Origin: SZUA-35 sp965530755
GTDB lineage: Bacteria; Actinomycetota; Acidimicrobiia; Acidimicrobiales; SZUA-35
NCBI GenBank assembly: GCA_965530755.1
Contig: CBESNA010000007.1
Coordinates: forward strand, 1 to 64,000
Length of the DNA: 64,000 bases
Direction of reading: 5' to 3'
The first letter of the stretch is position 1. Every line of letters begins with the position of its first letter. The notes under the pieces are model-generated. The model searched no databases, was not told the DNA's origin, and worked only from the letters and a program-made list of their open reading frames with translations. This document shows positions 51,502-60,271 of the stretch, one piece after another. Position numbers and translations under genes: made by a program.

Positions 51502-51987
51502 TCATCGATCTGCCACTCGATTGGGGACGAGGCGAATCGTCGAGTTGGCCTTCGCCAGGACAACTCCATCGCCATCGAGCAGTCGCCCCTCGGCGAAGAC
51601 CGTCTGCTTCCCGGCCCGCTCGATCCAACCCTCGGCAATGACCAAGCCGGGAGTGGCCGGCCGGAAGAAGCTCACCTTCACCTCGAGCGTGGCGATCCAG
51701 AAGTCGGTGGTGTAGCGAGCAATGCACGCATGTGCCATCGCAGCGTCGATCCAACCCGTCACGAAGCCGCCTTGAGCCACGCCGCCGGAGTGGCACATCT
51801 CCGGCGAGCAGGTGAACTCCATTACGGCCCGACCGAGGTCGCCATCGGATTCGATGACCCGCCCGTCGCCGAGTGTGGCGAGCACGTCGCCGCCGGCATC
51901 GAGATTGCTCTCATCATTCGCATTCACGTGTTGACCACCGTCTCCTTCGACCGGACCAGCGTGGCCCGAGATCATCAGGCCGACCAT
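51502..51987 (-). CDS. PaaI-type hotdog thioesterase
   Basis: About 161 aa if the ATG at 51987 is used; ATG at 51975 or a GTG at 51927 are alternatives. Hotdog fold: MCHSGGVAQGGFVTGWIDAAMAHACIA carries the helix with the catalytic Gly/Asp region (HSGGVAQGGFVTGWIDAAM shown in part), then TLEVKVSFFRPATPG and the strand AEGRLLDGDGVVLAKANST. Members hydrolyse acyl- or aromatic-acyl-CoA. Followed by the DUF4956 gene, preceded by the SRPBCC gene. Confidence 0.8.
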   Translation of the reverse strand: MVGLMISGHAGPVEGDGGQHVNANDESNLDAGGDVLATLGDGRVIESDGDLGRAVMEFTCSPEMCHSGGVAQGGFVTGWIDAAMAHACIARYTTDFWIATLEVKVSFFRPATPGLVIAEGWIERAGKQTVFAEGRLLDGDGVVLAKANSTIRLVPNRVADR

Positions 51988-52033
51988 CTTCCGACATCGG
52001 CGCGACCGATCCAAGTCGAGGAGTTCGGCGGGG

Positions 52034-52486
52034 TCACGACACGGCTGCTGCGCTGGCCTCGGATCGGGTCTTCAGGGCGGCATTCATGGCTTCGAATCCA
52101 TCGAGGGTTCGGGTGTCGAGCGACGAGCGCATCAAACGCACGAGCGCACCCTGGAAGTGTTCGGTGTGCACGACACGGGTGCCCCCTGACGGCATCGCGA
52201 TCAGATCGAATCGATGACGGCCATCGAACAGGCCAGGAAGACCGAGCCGGCCCAGCCACTCGAGACTGCGAGCCGGCTCCGCCTCGGTGACAACGGGCGT
52301 GAACGTCATGGCCCTGCCACCGGGTGGCTGGAGCCGGTTGGTGAGCTTGGCACCGACAGCAATGTCGCCGCTGGCCTCGACGATGAACGGGTTCCAGCGG
52401 GGGTAGGCCTCCAGATCGGTGAGGACCTCCCACACCGTTCGAGGCGAGGCACTGATCTCCACCTCGGTGTGCAGTTCGTGACGCAT
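52034..52486 (-). CDS. SRPBCC (START-like) domain protein
   Basis: 150 aa. Helix-grip fold of the polyketide cyclase/CoxG type: EVEISASPRTVWEVLTDLEAYPRWNPFI is the signature start (cited in part as RTVWEVLTDLEAYPRWNPF). It binds a hydrophobic ligand; which is unknown. It is divergent from a TetR gene, and a TetR-type palindrome lies 13 bp before its ATG, so it is probably repressed by that regulator. Confidence 0.87.
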   Translation of the reverse strand: MRHELHTEVEISASPRTVWEVLTDLEAYPRWNPFIVEASGDIAVGAKLTNRLQPPGGRAMTFTPVVTEAEPARSLEWLGRLGLPGLFDGRHRFDLIAMPSGGTRVVHTEHFQGALVRLMRSSLDTRTLDGFEAMNAALKTRSEASAAAVS

Positions 52487-52498
52487 GATTCCTCCTAT

Positions 52499-52514
52499 CG
52501 CAACACATGTTGCG
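52499..52514. promoter_or_regulatory. TetR-type operator 1
   Basis: CGCAACACATGTTGCG, with perfect 7-bp arms around CA. It has the same CGCAA-N6-TTGCG form as the site at 52555-52570 and covers the start region of the SRPBCC transcript. Confidence 0.65.
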
Positions 52515-52554
52515 TTTCTACGATCTGGGTAGTGTCCTCGACCCGATGCCCAAA

Positions 52555-52570
52555 CGCAACTCTTTTTGCG
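52555..52570. promoter_or_regulatory. TetR-type operator 2
   Basis: CGCAACTCTTTTTGCG, CGCAA-N6-TTGCG, identical in outline to the site 56 bp upstream and 17 bp before the TetR start codon; fits autoregulation. Confidence 0.6.
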
Positions 52571-52587
52571 ATAAGGTGCGAACTGTC

Positions 52588-53187
52588 ATGAGTGAACCGA
52601 GGCCCCGCGTGGGCGACCAACGACCTGGAGGCCGAGCGGAGCGAGTCCGAAGCGCGGTGCTTCGAGCAGCGGGCGAACTGTTGACCGAGGTCGGCTACGA
52701 CAGCATGACGGTCGAAGCAATCGCCGATCGCGCCGGAGTTCACAAGACGACCGTGTACCGACGCTGGCCGAGCAAGGCAGAACTCACCGCTGACGCTGCC
52801 GCCCTGCACAGCGCCGCCGCCGTCCCCATCCCCGACACCGGCACCCTGGTCGGAGATCTACAGGTTCTCGCCCGAGAAGTTGTCGCCAACATCGGCACCG
52901 AAGCGGGCGCTCGCAGATCCAGATCCATCGCCGCCGCGGCGGCGGCTTCGGATGAACTCGCCGAGGCAATGCACGGCTTCTGGGCTCACCGCCTCGCCGT
53001 ATCGACCGAAGTCGTCGAGCGAGCGATTCGGCGACGCGAACTCCCTGCGACTGCCGACGCCAACCTCATCATCGAAACCGTCATCGGCCCCCTCTGGGTC
53101 CGACTCCTTCTCACCGGCGAACCCATCACGGACGCCTTCGCCGACAAGGTCGTCGCACTCGTCGCCGACGGCCTGCCAGGGCAATGA
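52588..53187 (+). CDS. TetR-family transcriptional repressor
   Basis: 199 aa from the ATG at 52588; the longer frame would cover both operators. The N-terminal helix-turn-helix reads VEAIADRAGVHKTTVYRRWPSKAEL, followed by a TetR_C-type helical ligand domain. It is divergent from the SRPBCC gene, with two identical palindromes between them, so it likely controls both. The ligand is unknown. Confidence 0.9.
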   Translation: MSEPRPRVGDQRPGGRAERVRSAVLRAAGELLTEVGYDSMTVEAIADRAGVHKTTVYRRWPSKAELTADAAALHSAAAVPIPDTGTLVGDLQVLAREVVANIGTEAGARRSRSIAAAAAASDELAEAMHGFWAHRLAVSTEVVERAIRRRELPATADANLIIETVIGPLWVRLLLTGEPITDAFADKVVALVADGLPGQ

Positions 53188-53215
53188 CCGAGCGCTGTGT
53201 CCACGAGCGGGCCCG

Positions 53216-53971
53216 CTAGACGACCTCAATCGTGAACGGGGCGACGGCGGCGAAGAGATCGGCAGCGGCACGAAGGGCATCGCGTGTCGGCTCGACAAGG
53301 GCTGGAGTCTGGGGACGCGCTCCGTGGCCTCGGAAACCGATGATCTTCAGTCGCATCGTCGTGTCGAGCGCTGCCAACCACTCGGCGGTGCGGCGAAGCA
53401 ACACGGGGTCGTCGTTGACGCCGGCCAGAAGTAGGAGCCGGACCTCGTACAGGAGCCCCATTTCCTGCAGATGGGCGATGCTGGCGAGCACTTGTTCGTT
53501 GGAGTGACCCGTCATGGCCTCATGGATCTCTGGATCGAAGCACTTCAGATCGAGCATTGCGCCGTCCATGACGGGACCGAGTTGGTCCCATGTCGCTTGA
53601 TCGCATGCTCCGTTCGAATCGACCAGACACGTGAGCCGTGCGAGATCTGGGTCGTCCTTGATCGCCGAGAACAGGGCGTGGAGAAACACCGGCTGCTGGG
53701 TTGCTTCGCCGCCGGAAACCGTGATCCCACGAATGAACGGCGACGCACGACGGATCTCGCTGATCAGCTCACTGATCTCCATCCGTCGCGGGTGGTGCCC
53801 TTCGATCGGCGCGTGACCGGGGATCGTTTGCGGATTGTGGCACGCGACGCAATCGAAGTTACAGCCTTGCAGGAAGACGACAAATCGATTGCCGGGACCA
53901 TCAACTGTGCTGAACGCGATGACATCGGCGACGAGGCCGGTCGTGACCTGACTAACGGGGATTCTGCTCAC
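53216..53971 (-). CDS. yjjW: YjjW-like radical SAM activase of the glycyl-radical enzyme
   Basis: 251 aa. Radical SAM motif GCNFDCVACHNP: Cys37-x3-Cys41-x2-Cys44. SAM-binding GITVSGGEATQQP follows. Glycyl-radical enzyme activases abstract hydrogen from the Gly of their partner. E. coli YjjW has additional ferredoxin-type cysteines after the radical SAM motif; here CHNPQTIPGH leads directly into the barrel with no such insert. It overlaps the YjjI-like gene by 20 bp, so the two are coupled. Confidence 0.88.
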   Translation of the reverse strand: MSRIPVSQVTTGLVADVIAFSTVDGPGNRFVVFLQGCNFDCVACHNPQTIPGHAPIEGHHPRRMEISELISEIRRASPFIRGITVSGGEATQQPVFLHALFSAIKDDPDLARLTCLVDSNGACDQATWDQLGPVMDGAMLDLKCFDPEIHEAMTGHSNEQVLASIAHLQEMGLLYEVRLLLLAGVNDDPVLLRRTAEWLAALDTTMRLKIIGFRGHGARPQTPALVEPTRDALRAAADLFAAVAPFTIEVV

Positions 53972-55502
53972 GACATCCGATCCGCTTCACCGCCCGCTGG
54001 GTCAAGTGGTACGCGTTCTCGCTTCCTGCTGCGAGGTGGTCGCTCGTGTGGCGGCTCGCACCGTGTTCTTCGATTGCCGCGAGGTCGCTCTTGCGAACGA
54101 GATAGCCGGTGATGCGAACGAACTCGTTGCTGTCCAGGTTGAAAGTGAAGTCGCGCATGCCGCTGACAAAGGCGCCACGGATGATGTCGACCATCGCGTC
54201 AGGATTGCGGACTGCGGTCTCGTCGACATGGAAGATGTCGCTGACGCCGGACGCAAAGAGGTGATGGTGGGGCGCACAGGTGGCGATGTGATCGATCATG
54301 GCCGGCTCGTCACCGACCGGGATGCGCGTGCCGGCAGTGACATCGTCGTCGAGATCGATACCACTCTGACTGTGGAGGTAACAGCGGTCGTCCCCGCCGG
54401 CGCAGTACGGCATCGGACGACCCGCAACGAGTTCAGCCACCCGTTCTGTCACGCGGATCGACAACGCATCAGCGTCGTCGTCGTGACCGTAACGCGCCTC
54501 TTCGTTTCCCTCGTACGCCATCAGCAGGTTGACGCACTCGGCCAACCCGTAGATGCCGAACATGGCGGAGAAGCGGTCGAGATCGATGAGCCCTTCCTCA
54601 GCCAGCCAGTGTGTGTTGAAGAACTGCTGCTCCTCGACGAGTGAGCGAATCCGAGCCTCGGTGAGCTCCGCGGTCAGCTCGACATAGTGAGGCAACGCGG
54701 TTCTCAGGAAATCGTCTGCCGAACCCGAGTGGCGCAGCGCTGCTTCCTTCAGGTTGAGGCGAACGAGTGTGTGAGCGCCTCCTCCAATTTTCAGGGAGTT
54801 GTAGCAGCTCACCGACGCGTAGCGTTCGCCGTGGTCGCCGACCATCATCGGATGATTCACGAAGTGGGGCTTGCCCGTTTCGAACACGGTCCGGACGCCA
54901 TCCTCGATCAAACTGTCCGGGGTGACATCAGGGTCGACCTTGAGCGTGATGTTCGGGACGGCCTGGCGCAACGAACGCTCGACTCGCAAAATCGAGCGAG
55001 TAATGCGGCTGTCCTGCGGGCCGAGGTCGACGTGTACGAAGGCGTCAGGCAACATCCGGTCGATTCCGATCCAGAATCGTCGCAGCTTGGTATCCAACTC
55101 ATCGTCCGAGATGTCCTCGGAGACGAACGGAGCCAGCACTTTGTCGAGATCGCCGAGGTAGACGGGGTAGGTCGTGACGCTCGGAACATGGGTGTACATG
55201 ATCTGCAGGAAAGACAGTGCATCGTCGAGGGTGGTCGGTGCGGGGAGCTCGAGGTACTGCAACCCGTTCTCCAGAGCCATCCCGTAGTCCGGCAACACGT
55301 ACCTGGGCGCGTACGGCGCGTGACCTTCGAACATGTCGCAGATCACGCGCTTGTCGAGCGCCTCCCGGCACTCGGGCGAGACCTTGGGATACGGAATGGC
55401 CTCGGTCGCCAGCGTTGCCAGCTGACGGAGCTTCTGGTCGTAGCCAAGCGATTCATTCTGCACCAACGCGATCGCGCGAGTCTGGAACTCGATGCTGTCC
55501 AT
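53952..55502 (-). CDS. yjjI: YjjI-family glycyl radical enzyme
   Basis: 516 aa, the usual YjjI length and shorter than pyruvate formate-lyase. Active-site region SCYNSLKIGGGAHTLVRLNL holds the candidate catalytic Cys. The glycyl-radical motif near the C-terminus reads VRITGYLVRK with Gly466. YjjI is a conserved glycyl-radical protein of unknown substrate. It would be destroyed by oxygen, so together with PFOR it indicates an anaerobic phase in the life of this organism. Divergent from the hydrolase gene at 55661. Confidence 0.88.
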   Translation of the reverse strand: MDSIEFQTRAIALVQNESLGYDQKLRQLATLATEAIPYPKVSPECREALDKRVICDMFEGHAPYAPRYVLPDYGMALENGLQYLELPAPTTLDDALSFLQIMYTHVPSVTTYPVYLGDLDKVLAPFVSEDISDDELDTKLRRFWIGIDRMLPDAFVHVDLGPQDSRITRSILRVERSLRQAVPNITLKVDPDVTPDSLIEDGVRTVFETGKPHFVNHPMMVGDHGERYASVSCYNSLKIGGGAHTLVRLNLKEAALRHSGSADDFLRTALPHYVELTAELTEARIRSLVEEQQFFNTHWLAEEGLIDLDRFSAMFGIYGLAECVNLLMAYEGNEEARYGHDDDADALSIRVTERVAELVAGRPMPYCAGGDDRCYLHSQSGIDLDDDVTAGTRIPVGDEPAMIDHIATCAPHHHLFASGVSDIFHVDETAVRNPDAMVDIIRGAFVSGMRDFTFNLDSNEFVRITGYLVRKSDLAAIEEHGASRHTSDHLAAGSENAYHLTQRAVKRIGCREQNPR

Positions 55503-55660
55503 ACGCCCAGATTATCGACGAGTCTCGATTGGCACTAGGGCAGATGGTCCCCACTTCCCACCCGAGGCGAATGGCTTGGAGCCGGCGTGTGGTTGCAACT
55601 CGCATGCATTCTTCAGCCGTGGGTCGGGCGAGCCAGTGCACCGTGGCACCATCAGCTGCG

Positions 55661-56596
55661 ATGAATCCTCTTTGCCTGACGGGAGCAGCTGCCGTTGTCA
55701 CCGGTGGCTGCGCGTGGAAAAGAAGCCACGACACCTCGCCCGCTGTCCAACGCTGGCAGCCGTCGGCCCTGCCGCACCGCCGTCTCGGCGCACTTCACAC
55801 CCGGGTGGGAGGCGACAATGGTCCAGACAATTCTCCAGTGGTGGTCCTGTTCCACGGGCTGGTCGCCACCGGTGATGTCTTTGGAGCAGCGTTCGACCCA
55901 CTCGCCGAGCGAGCCACTCTCGTGGTCCCGGACCTGTTGGGGTTCGGTCGGTCCCTCGACGAAACCCGTTCGACGTTCACGGTGGACGACCACCTCGATG
56001 CCCTCGATGCTGTTGTCACTGCGCTGGATGTCGGCGACCGCCCGATCGTGATCGGCGCTCATTCGATGGGCGCCGCGGTCGGGCTCGCCTGGGCCGCACG
56101 ACGGGGTCCGCAGGTGCGAGCGGTCGTGTGCTGGGGTCCACCTGTCTACACCGACGACGACGCCGCCAAGGGAGCGCTGGCCGACACCGGGCTGATGGCC
56201 CGCTTGTTGGCCGGAAGCAACCGAGTCGCCCGGGCCACGTGTCGGCTCAACTGCCGCAATCGCACGCTGGCCGGCTGGCTTGCTGCGGTGGCCACGCCGG
56301 CCCTGCCGGTCCCGATCGCTCGCCGTGCGTCGTTGCACACATGGGCCGCGTACCGAGACGCCATCGAAGATGTGGTGGCTGGAACCAACTGGGTCGACCT
56401 CGCCCGGACGGCAACCGGCAACGGAACCACCATCACCATGACCTGGGGCACCAGGGACTCGATCGGAGACCGCAACACGGCCCGGACCATTGATGGCGTC
56501 GAAGTGCACACGGTCGAAGACGCAGGCCATCACCTACCACTGACCCACCCCGACATCTGCATCGACCAGCTACGCGCCGGCCTAGCCGGGTCCTGA
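55661..56596 (+). CDS. Alpha/beta-hydrolase
   Basis: 311 aa from the ATG at 55661; the frame is open far upstream but without coding character there. Oxyanion region VVLFHGLVATGDVF, nucleophile GAHSMGAAVGLAW, acid TWGTRDSIGD, and His in DAGHHLPLTHPD. Not assigned to a substrate class. The first 45 residues are poorly conserved-looking, so a later start near 55750 cannot be excluded. Confidence 0.8.
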   Translation: MNPLCLTGAAAVVTGGCAWKRSHDTSPAVQRWQPSALPHRRLGALHTRVGGDNGPDNSPVVVLFHGLVATGDVFGAAFDPLAERATLVVPDLLGFGRSLDETRSTFTVDDHLDALDAVVTALDVGDRPIVIGAHSMGAAVGLAWAARRGPQVRAVVCWGPPVYTDDDAAKGALADTGLMARLLAGSNRVARATCRLNCRNRTLAGWLAAVATPALPVPIARRASLHTWAAYRDAIEDVVAGTNWVDLARTATGNGTTITMTWGTRDSIGDRNTARTIDGVEVHTVEDAGHHLPLTHPDICIDQLRAGLAGS

Positions 56597-56693
56597 AGCT
56601 CCTCCAAACGAGAACTTCTACACCCTGTCGTTTCAGCCGCACCGGGTCCGGGTATGGCGCCGTCGTCCGCACACGACCGAACGGAGCAGAACC

Positions 56694-57332
56694 ATGGCCA
56701 CGGCCAACACCCACGAGCGCACTGACGTCACCCCGCAGACGGCGACCGACAAACACTCGGGCGAGCAGTCGTCCAGCGGCGGCATGCAGATGGGCTACGG
56801 CCGATTCGCAGCCATGATCGGCACCTCGACCACGATCATGTTCGGGCTCATGTACCTGAACACCTTCGCGTTGGACCACGTCCGATGGAGCGAGACCCGC
56901 TTGTACATGGCGTTCCTGATGGGCGCCACCATGGCCATCATCATGCTCGGCTTCATGCTCAGCATGTACCGCAACACCAAAGTCAACGTCGGCATCGCCA
57001 TCGGCGCCATCGTCGTGTTCGCCGGATCGCTGTGGCTGGTTCGGAGCCAGGAAACCGTCCAGGACGAGTCGTGGATGCGGGCCATGATCCCCCACCATTC
57101 CATAGCGATCCTCACCAGCGAGCGGGCCGAAATCGACGACCTCCGAGTCTGCAACCTCGCAGTCGGCATCATTGAAGCTCAGCGTCGAGAGATTGCCGAG
57201 ATGGGCTGGCTCATCGAGGACATCTCCAAGAACGGCGCCGCCACCACCGTGGAAGAAGCCAGTGCCCGACCGATTCCGGAGTTCCAAGGAACCAGCGAGC
57301 GCACCTGCGCCGGCGACTTCAGCCGCGAGTAG
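56694..57332 (+). CDS. DUF305 membrane protein, copper-associated
   Basis: 212 aa. Hydrophilic N-terminus, three membrane helices (about 38-115), then a DUF305-type four-helix ferritin-like segment with MIPHHSIAILTSERAEI. DUF305 proteins often lie beside copper-export genes. It is 104 bp upstream of the CopB-type ATPase, whose promoter is CueR-like, so a role in copper handling at the membrane is likely. Confidence 0.85.
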   Translation: MATANTHERTDVTPQTATDKHSGEQSSSGGMQMGYGRFAAMIGTSTTIMFGLMYLNTFALDHVRWSETRLYMAFLMGATMAIIMLGFMLSMYRNTKVNVGIAIGAIVVFAGSLWLVRSQETVQDESWMRAMIPHHSIAILTSERAEIDDLRVCNLAVGIIEAQRREIAEMGWLIEDISKNGAATTVEEASARPIPEFQGTSERTCAGDFSRE

Positions 57333-57371
57333 ACGGCAAACAGCCTCGGCCTTTCGTCCGGATGGAAAGTC

Positions 57372-57403
57372 TTGACCTTCCATCCGGATGGAAGGTGTAG
57401 AAC
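57372..57403 (+). promoter_or_regulatory. CueR/MerR-type promoter of the CopB-type ATPase
   Basis: A perfect 22-bp palindrome at 57375-57396 (half-site ACCTTCCATCC) lies between TTGACC (57372-57377) and TAGAAC (57398-57403), spacer 20 bp. The outer arms ACCTTCC/GGAAGGT match the operator at 36613-36636, so one MerR regulator could act on both. A partial direct copy CCGGATGGAAA lies at 57358-57368. Confidence 0.85.
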
Positions 57404-57436
57404 TGTTGCAGGGCACACATCGAAAGCGAGGCACCA

Positions 57437-59506
57437 ATGACGGCAACCAACCACCACGGACATACCACCGATACGGATCACAGCGAGCATGGCGAAGGGA
57501 CCGACCGCTCAGCGCATGAAGGCCATGGCGGTCATGAAGGGCACGCCGAAATGTTTCGGCGGCTCTTCTGGGCGAACCTCGTTCTTGCGATTCCTGTGCT
57601 CGCGTTCTCCGGGCAGGTCCAAGAATGGCTCAACTACGATCTCTCCTTTCCGGGGTCAGGCTGGATCGCTCCGATACTCGGCACCGTCATCTTCTTCTAC
57701 GGCGGGCGCCCATTCCTGACCGGCGGTTGGGACGAAGCCAAACAGCGCCAGCCCGCCATGATGCTGCTCATCGCGCTGGCGATCAGCGTCGCCTTCGCCG
57801 CGTCCGTCGTGTCCCTGACCGATGCGCTCGACCTCGAGTTCTGGTGGGAGCTGGCCAGCCTGATCGTGATCATGCTCCTCGGCCACTGGCAGGAGATGAA
57901 AGCCATCGGCCAAGCCCGGGGAGCGCTCGCAGCACTCGCTGAACTGCTGCCGGACGAAGCGGAACGGATCAATGCCGAGGGCGAGGTCACGACGGTTGCT
58001 CTGACCGACCTCGCCGTCGGCGACCGACTCTTGGTGCGCTCCGGGAGTCGAATACCGGCGGATGGCCGGATCGTCGAAGGCAACGTCGAGATCGACCAGT
58101 CAATGCTGACCGGCGAATCGAATCCGGTCGCCAAATCCGCGGGCGATGAGGTCATCGCCGGATCCGTCGCCACCGACAACACCATTCGGATCGATGTCAC
58201 CGCCATTGGCGACGACACGGCTCTTGGCGGCATCCAGCGCCTCGTCGGTCAGGCCCAAGAATCAAAGTCACGAGCGCAAGCCATCGCCGACAGGGCCGCT
58301 GCCCTTCTGTTCTACGTGGCGATCGTGTCAGCCGCCGTCACCGCAACCGTGTGGCTCCTGCTGGGAGAGCCCGATGACGCCCTGATTCGAACCGTCACAG
58401 TGCTGATCATCGCTTGCCCCCACGCGCTTGGCCTGGCCATCCCGCTCGTCGTATCGCTCTCGACCGGCATGGCGGCCCGCAACGGCATTCTCGTGAAGGA
58501 CCGGCTCGCGCTGGAACGCATGCGCAAGGTCGACACCGTCCTATTCGACAAGACTGGCACCCTCACCGCAGGCCAGCATGCGGTCACCGACCTCGCCGCA
58601 GTCGACGGTGACCCGGACCGGCTGCTGTTCCTCGCCGCCAGCGTCGAAGCCGACAGCGAACACCCACTGGCTCGTGCCATCGTCGCCCACGCCAAGGCGA
58701 AGGGCATCGACACGCCAAGAGCTGCCGACTTCCAATCGATGACGGGCCGTGGTGTTCAAGCCCGTGTCGATGGCCGAACGGTTGCAATCGGCGGGCCATC
58801 ACTCCTGCGATCGCTCGATCTCGAACCGCCGGCCGCGCTTGCGGACCGCATCGCGACATGGGAGGCGCGCGGTGCCGCGGTCCTTCACTTGATCGCCGAT
58901 CAACACATCATCGGCTCGATCGCTCTCGAGGACGACGTCCGACCCGAATCGAGACACGCCATCGATGCGCTCCACAGTCGCGGCATCCAGGTCGTGATGA
59001 TCACCGGCGACTCACAAGCGGTCGCCGACCACGTCGCCGAACAGCTCGGCATCGACGAGGTCTTCGCCGAGGTGCTGCCAGAGGACAAGGACCGCGCGGT
59101 TGTCGAGTTGCAGGACCGGGGACGAACTGTTGCCATGGTCGGCGATGGCGTCAACGATGCACCGGCCCTCGCCCGGGCAGATGTCGGACTGGCGATCGGG
59201 GCCGGTACCGACGTTGCCATCGAATCGGCCGGCGTCGTTCTTGCATCTTCGGACCCTCGAAGAGTTCTCAGCGTCATCGAGCTGTCGAGAGCGTCTTATC
59301 GCAAGATGCTGCAGAACCTCGCCTGGGCTGCCGGCTACAACGTTCTCGCAATCCCGCTCGCAGCCGGCGTGCTCGCGCCGATCGGCTTCGTTCTTCCTCC
59401 TGCCGTCGGGGCCCTCCTCATGAGCTTCTCCACCATCGTCGTGGCTGCCAACGCACAGCTCCTCCGACGCCTCGACCTGAAGCCCGAAGCGCTGGCCAAC
59501 CAGTAG
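57437..59506 (+). CDS. copB: CopB-type copper P-type ATPase (P1B-3)
   Basis: 689 aa. The His-rich N-terminus (HHGH, HSEHGEG, HEGHGGHEGH) replaces an HMA domain. The membrane ion motif is CPH (IIACPHALGLAIP), diagnostic of P1B-3 pumps for Cu(II)/Cu(I). DKTGTLTAG is the phosphorylation site, TGES the actuator motif, and GDGVNDAPAL the hinge. It exports copper from the cytoplasm. It has its own CueR-like promoter. Second copper ATPase of the window besides copA. Confidence 0.94.
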   Translation: MTATNHHGHTTDTDHSEHGEGTDRSAHEGHGGHEGHAEMFRRLFWANLVLAIPVLAFSGQVQEWLNYDLSFPGSGWIAPILGTVIFFYGGRPFLTGGWDEAKQRQPAMMLLIALAISVAFAASVVSLTDALDLEFWWELASLIVIMLLGHWQEMKAIGQARGALAALAELLPDEAERINAEGEVTTVALTDLAVGDRLLVRSGSRIPADGRIVEGNVEIDQSMLTGESNPVAKSAGDEVIAGSVATDNTIRIDVTAIGDDTALGGIQRLVGQAQESKSRAQAIADRAAALLFYVAIVSAAVTATVWLLLGEPDDALIRTVTVLIIACPHALGLAIPLVVSLSTGMAARNGILVKDRLALERMRKVDTVLFDKTGTLTAGQHAVTDLAAVDGDPDRLLFLAASVEADSEHPLARAIVAHAKAKGIDTPRAADFQSMTGRGVQARVDGRTVAIGGPSLLRSLDLEPPAALADRIATWEARGAAVLHLIADQHIIGSIALEDDVRPESRHAIDALHSRGIQVVMITGDSQAVADHVAEQLGIDEVFAEVLPEDKDRAVVELQDRGRTVAMVGDGVNDAPALARADVGLAIGAGTDVAIESAGVVLASSDPRRVLSVIELSRASYRKMLQNLAWAAGYNVLAIPLAAGVLAPIGFVLPPAVGALLMSFSTIVVAANAQLLRRLDLKPEALANQ

Positions 59507-59513
59507 ATATAGG

Positions 59514-59978
59514 TCAGTCCTGTTTGATGGTGCCTCGCCACGCCCCGGACGCCGTGTGCCGATCTTCGATGAGCGTCTTGAAGTTGTTCATGTCGCCCTC
59601 GAGACGGGATGCGACGAAGCCGATCTTGTCGGCCACATTCTCGAAGAATCCTTCGGGGTCATAGTCCATCTGAATGGTCACGCGTGTGGTGTCGTCATCG
59701 ATCTTGTGGAACGTCACGACCCCGGCGTGGGTGGGTCCCGAAGTCGTGGTCCACGCGATCCGGTGGTCTGGTGTCTGCTCCGTGATCGTCGTTTCGAACT
59801 CTCGCTCGACACCGATGATCTTGACCTTCCAGTGCAGACGCTCGTCGGTGACCTGGACGACGGATTCGACGCCGTCCATGAACCGCGGGAACTCCTCGAA
59901 CTGGGTCCACTGGTTGTAGGCGACCCGTACGGGTGCGTCGACGTCAACGGCGTGGGTGTGGTCGGTTGGGTTGCTCAT
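59514..59978 (-). CDS. SRPBCC / cyclase-dehydrase family protein
   Basis: 154 aa from the ATG at 59978, with GGAG upstream. Polyketide_cyc/COQ10-like: DAPVRVAYNQWTQFEEFPRF is the signature start; the end is MDYDPEGFFENVADKIGF...DMNNFKTLIE. In actinobacteria such proteins often accompany membrane-stress genes. Its ATG overlaps the stop of a 40-aa membrane-protein gene by 4 bp. Convergent with copB (7-bp gap). Confidence 0.87.
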   Translation of the reverse strand: MSNPTDHTHAVDVDAPVRVAYNQWTQFEEFPRFMDGVESVVQVTDERLHWKVKIIGVEREFETTITEQTPDHRIAWTTTSGPTHAGVVTFHKIDDDTTRVTIQMDYDPEGFFENVADKIGFVASRLEGDMNNFKTLIEDRHTASGAWRGTIKQD

Positions 59979-60097
59979 GTGGGTGCTCCATTCATTGGTG
60001 GATGGCTGGACGAGTTGCGATCGAGGATCTTGTGGCGGTTTCGCCACGCGAGACCTACGAGTGCGGAGAAGAGAGTGGTTGTCAGGTATTTGCGCAT
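59975..60097 (-). CDS. 40-aa hydrophobic small protein
   Basis: ATG at 60097 with AAAGGAA eight bases upstream; the sequence begins MRKYLTTTLFSALVGLAWRN and has one short hydrophobic stretch, basic residues on both sides and a polar tail. The TGA overlaps the SRPBCC start codon (ATGA), the kind of coupling seen for real genes in this genome. Possible membrane-associated small protein or a leader ORF for the SRPBCC gene. No family recognised. Confidence 0.5.
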   Translation of the reverse strand: MRKYLTTTLFSALVGLAWRNRHKILDRNSSSHPPMNGAPT

Positions 60098-60127
60098 GTC
60101 GATTCCTTTTCGGTGGGCGGGTTCTGG

Positions 60128-60271
60128 TCAGGTGAAGAGGCTCACTCCCCCCGGGCCCACGAGGAGGCCGACGGCGATGAGAACGGCGCCGTACAGCACC
60201 TGCTTTCGCAGCAGTGCGGCAATGCCGGCGAGAACGATGAGGACGGCGATGATCCAGAGAATGAGTGCCAT
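60128..60271 (-). CDS. GPGG-motif small membrane protein
   Basis: 47 aa from the ATG at 60271 (AAAGGGAA upstream). Two hydrophobic helices (ALILWIIAVLIVLAGIAALL and VLYGAVLIAVGLL) joined by RKQ, ending GLLVGPGGVSLFT. The GPGG ending matches a class of actinobacterial small membrane proteins of unknown function. 30 bp upstream of the 40-aa gene on the same strand, so probably in one stress-type operon with it and the SRPBCC gene. Confidence 0.75.
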   Translation of the reverse strand: MALILWIIAVLIVLAGIAALLRKQVLYGAVLIAVGLLVGPGGVSLFT

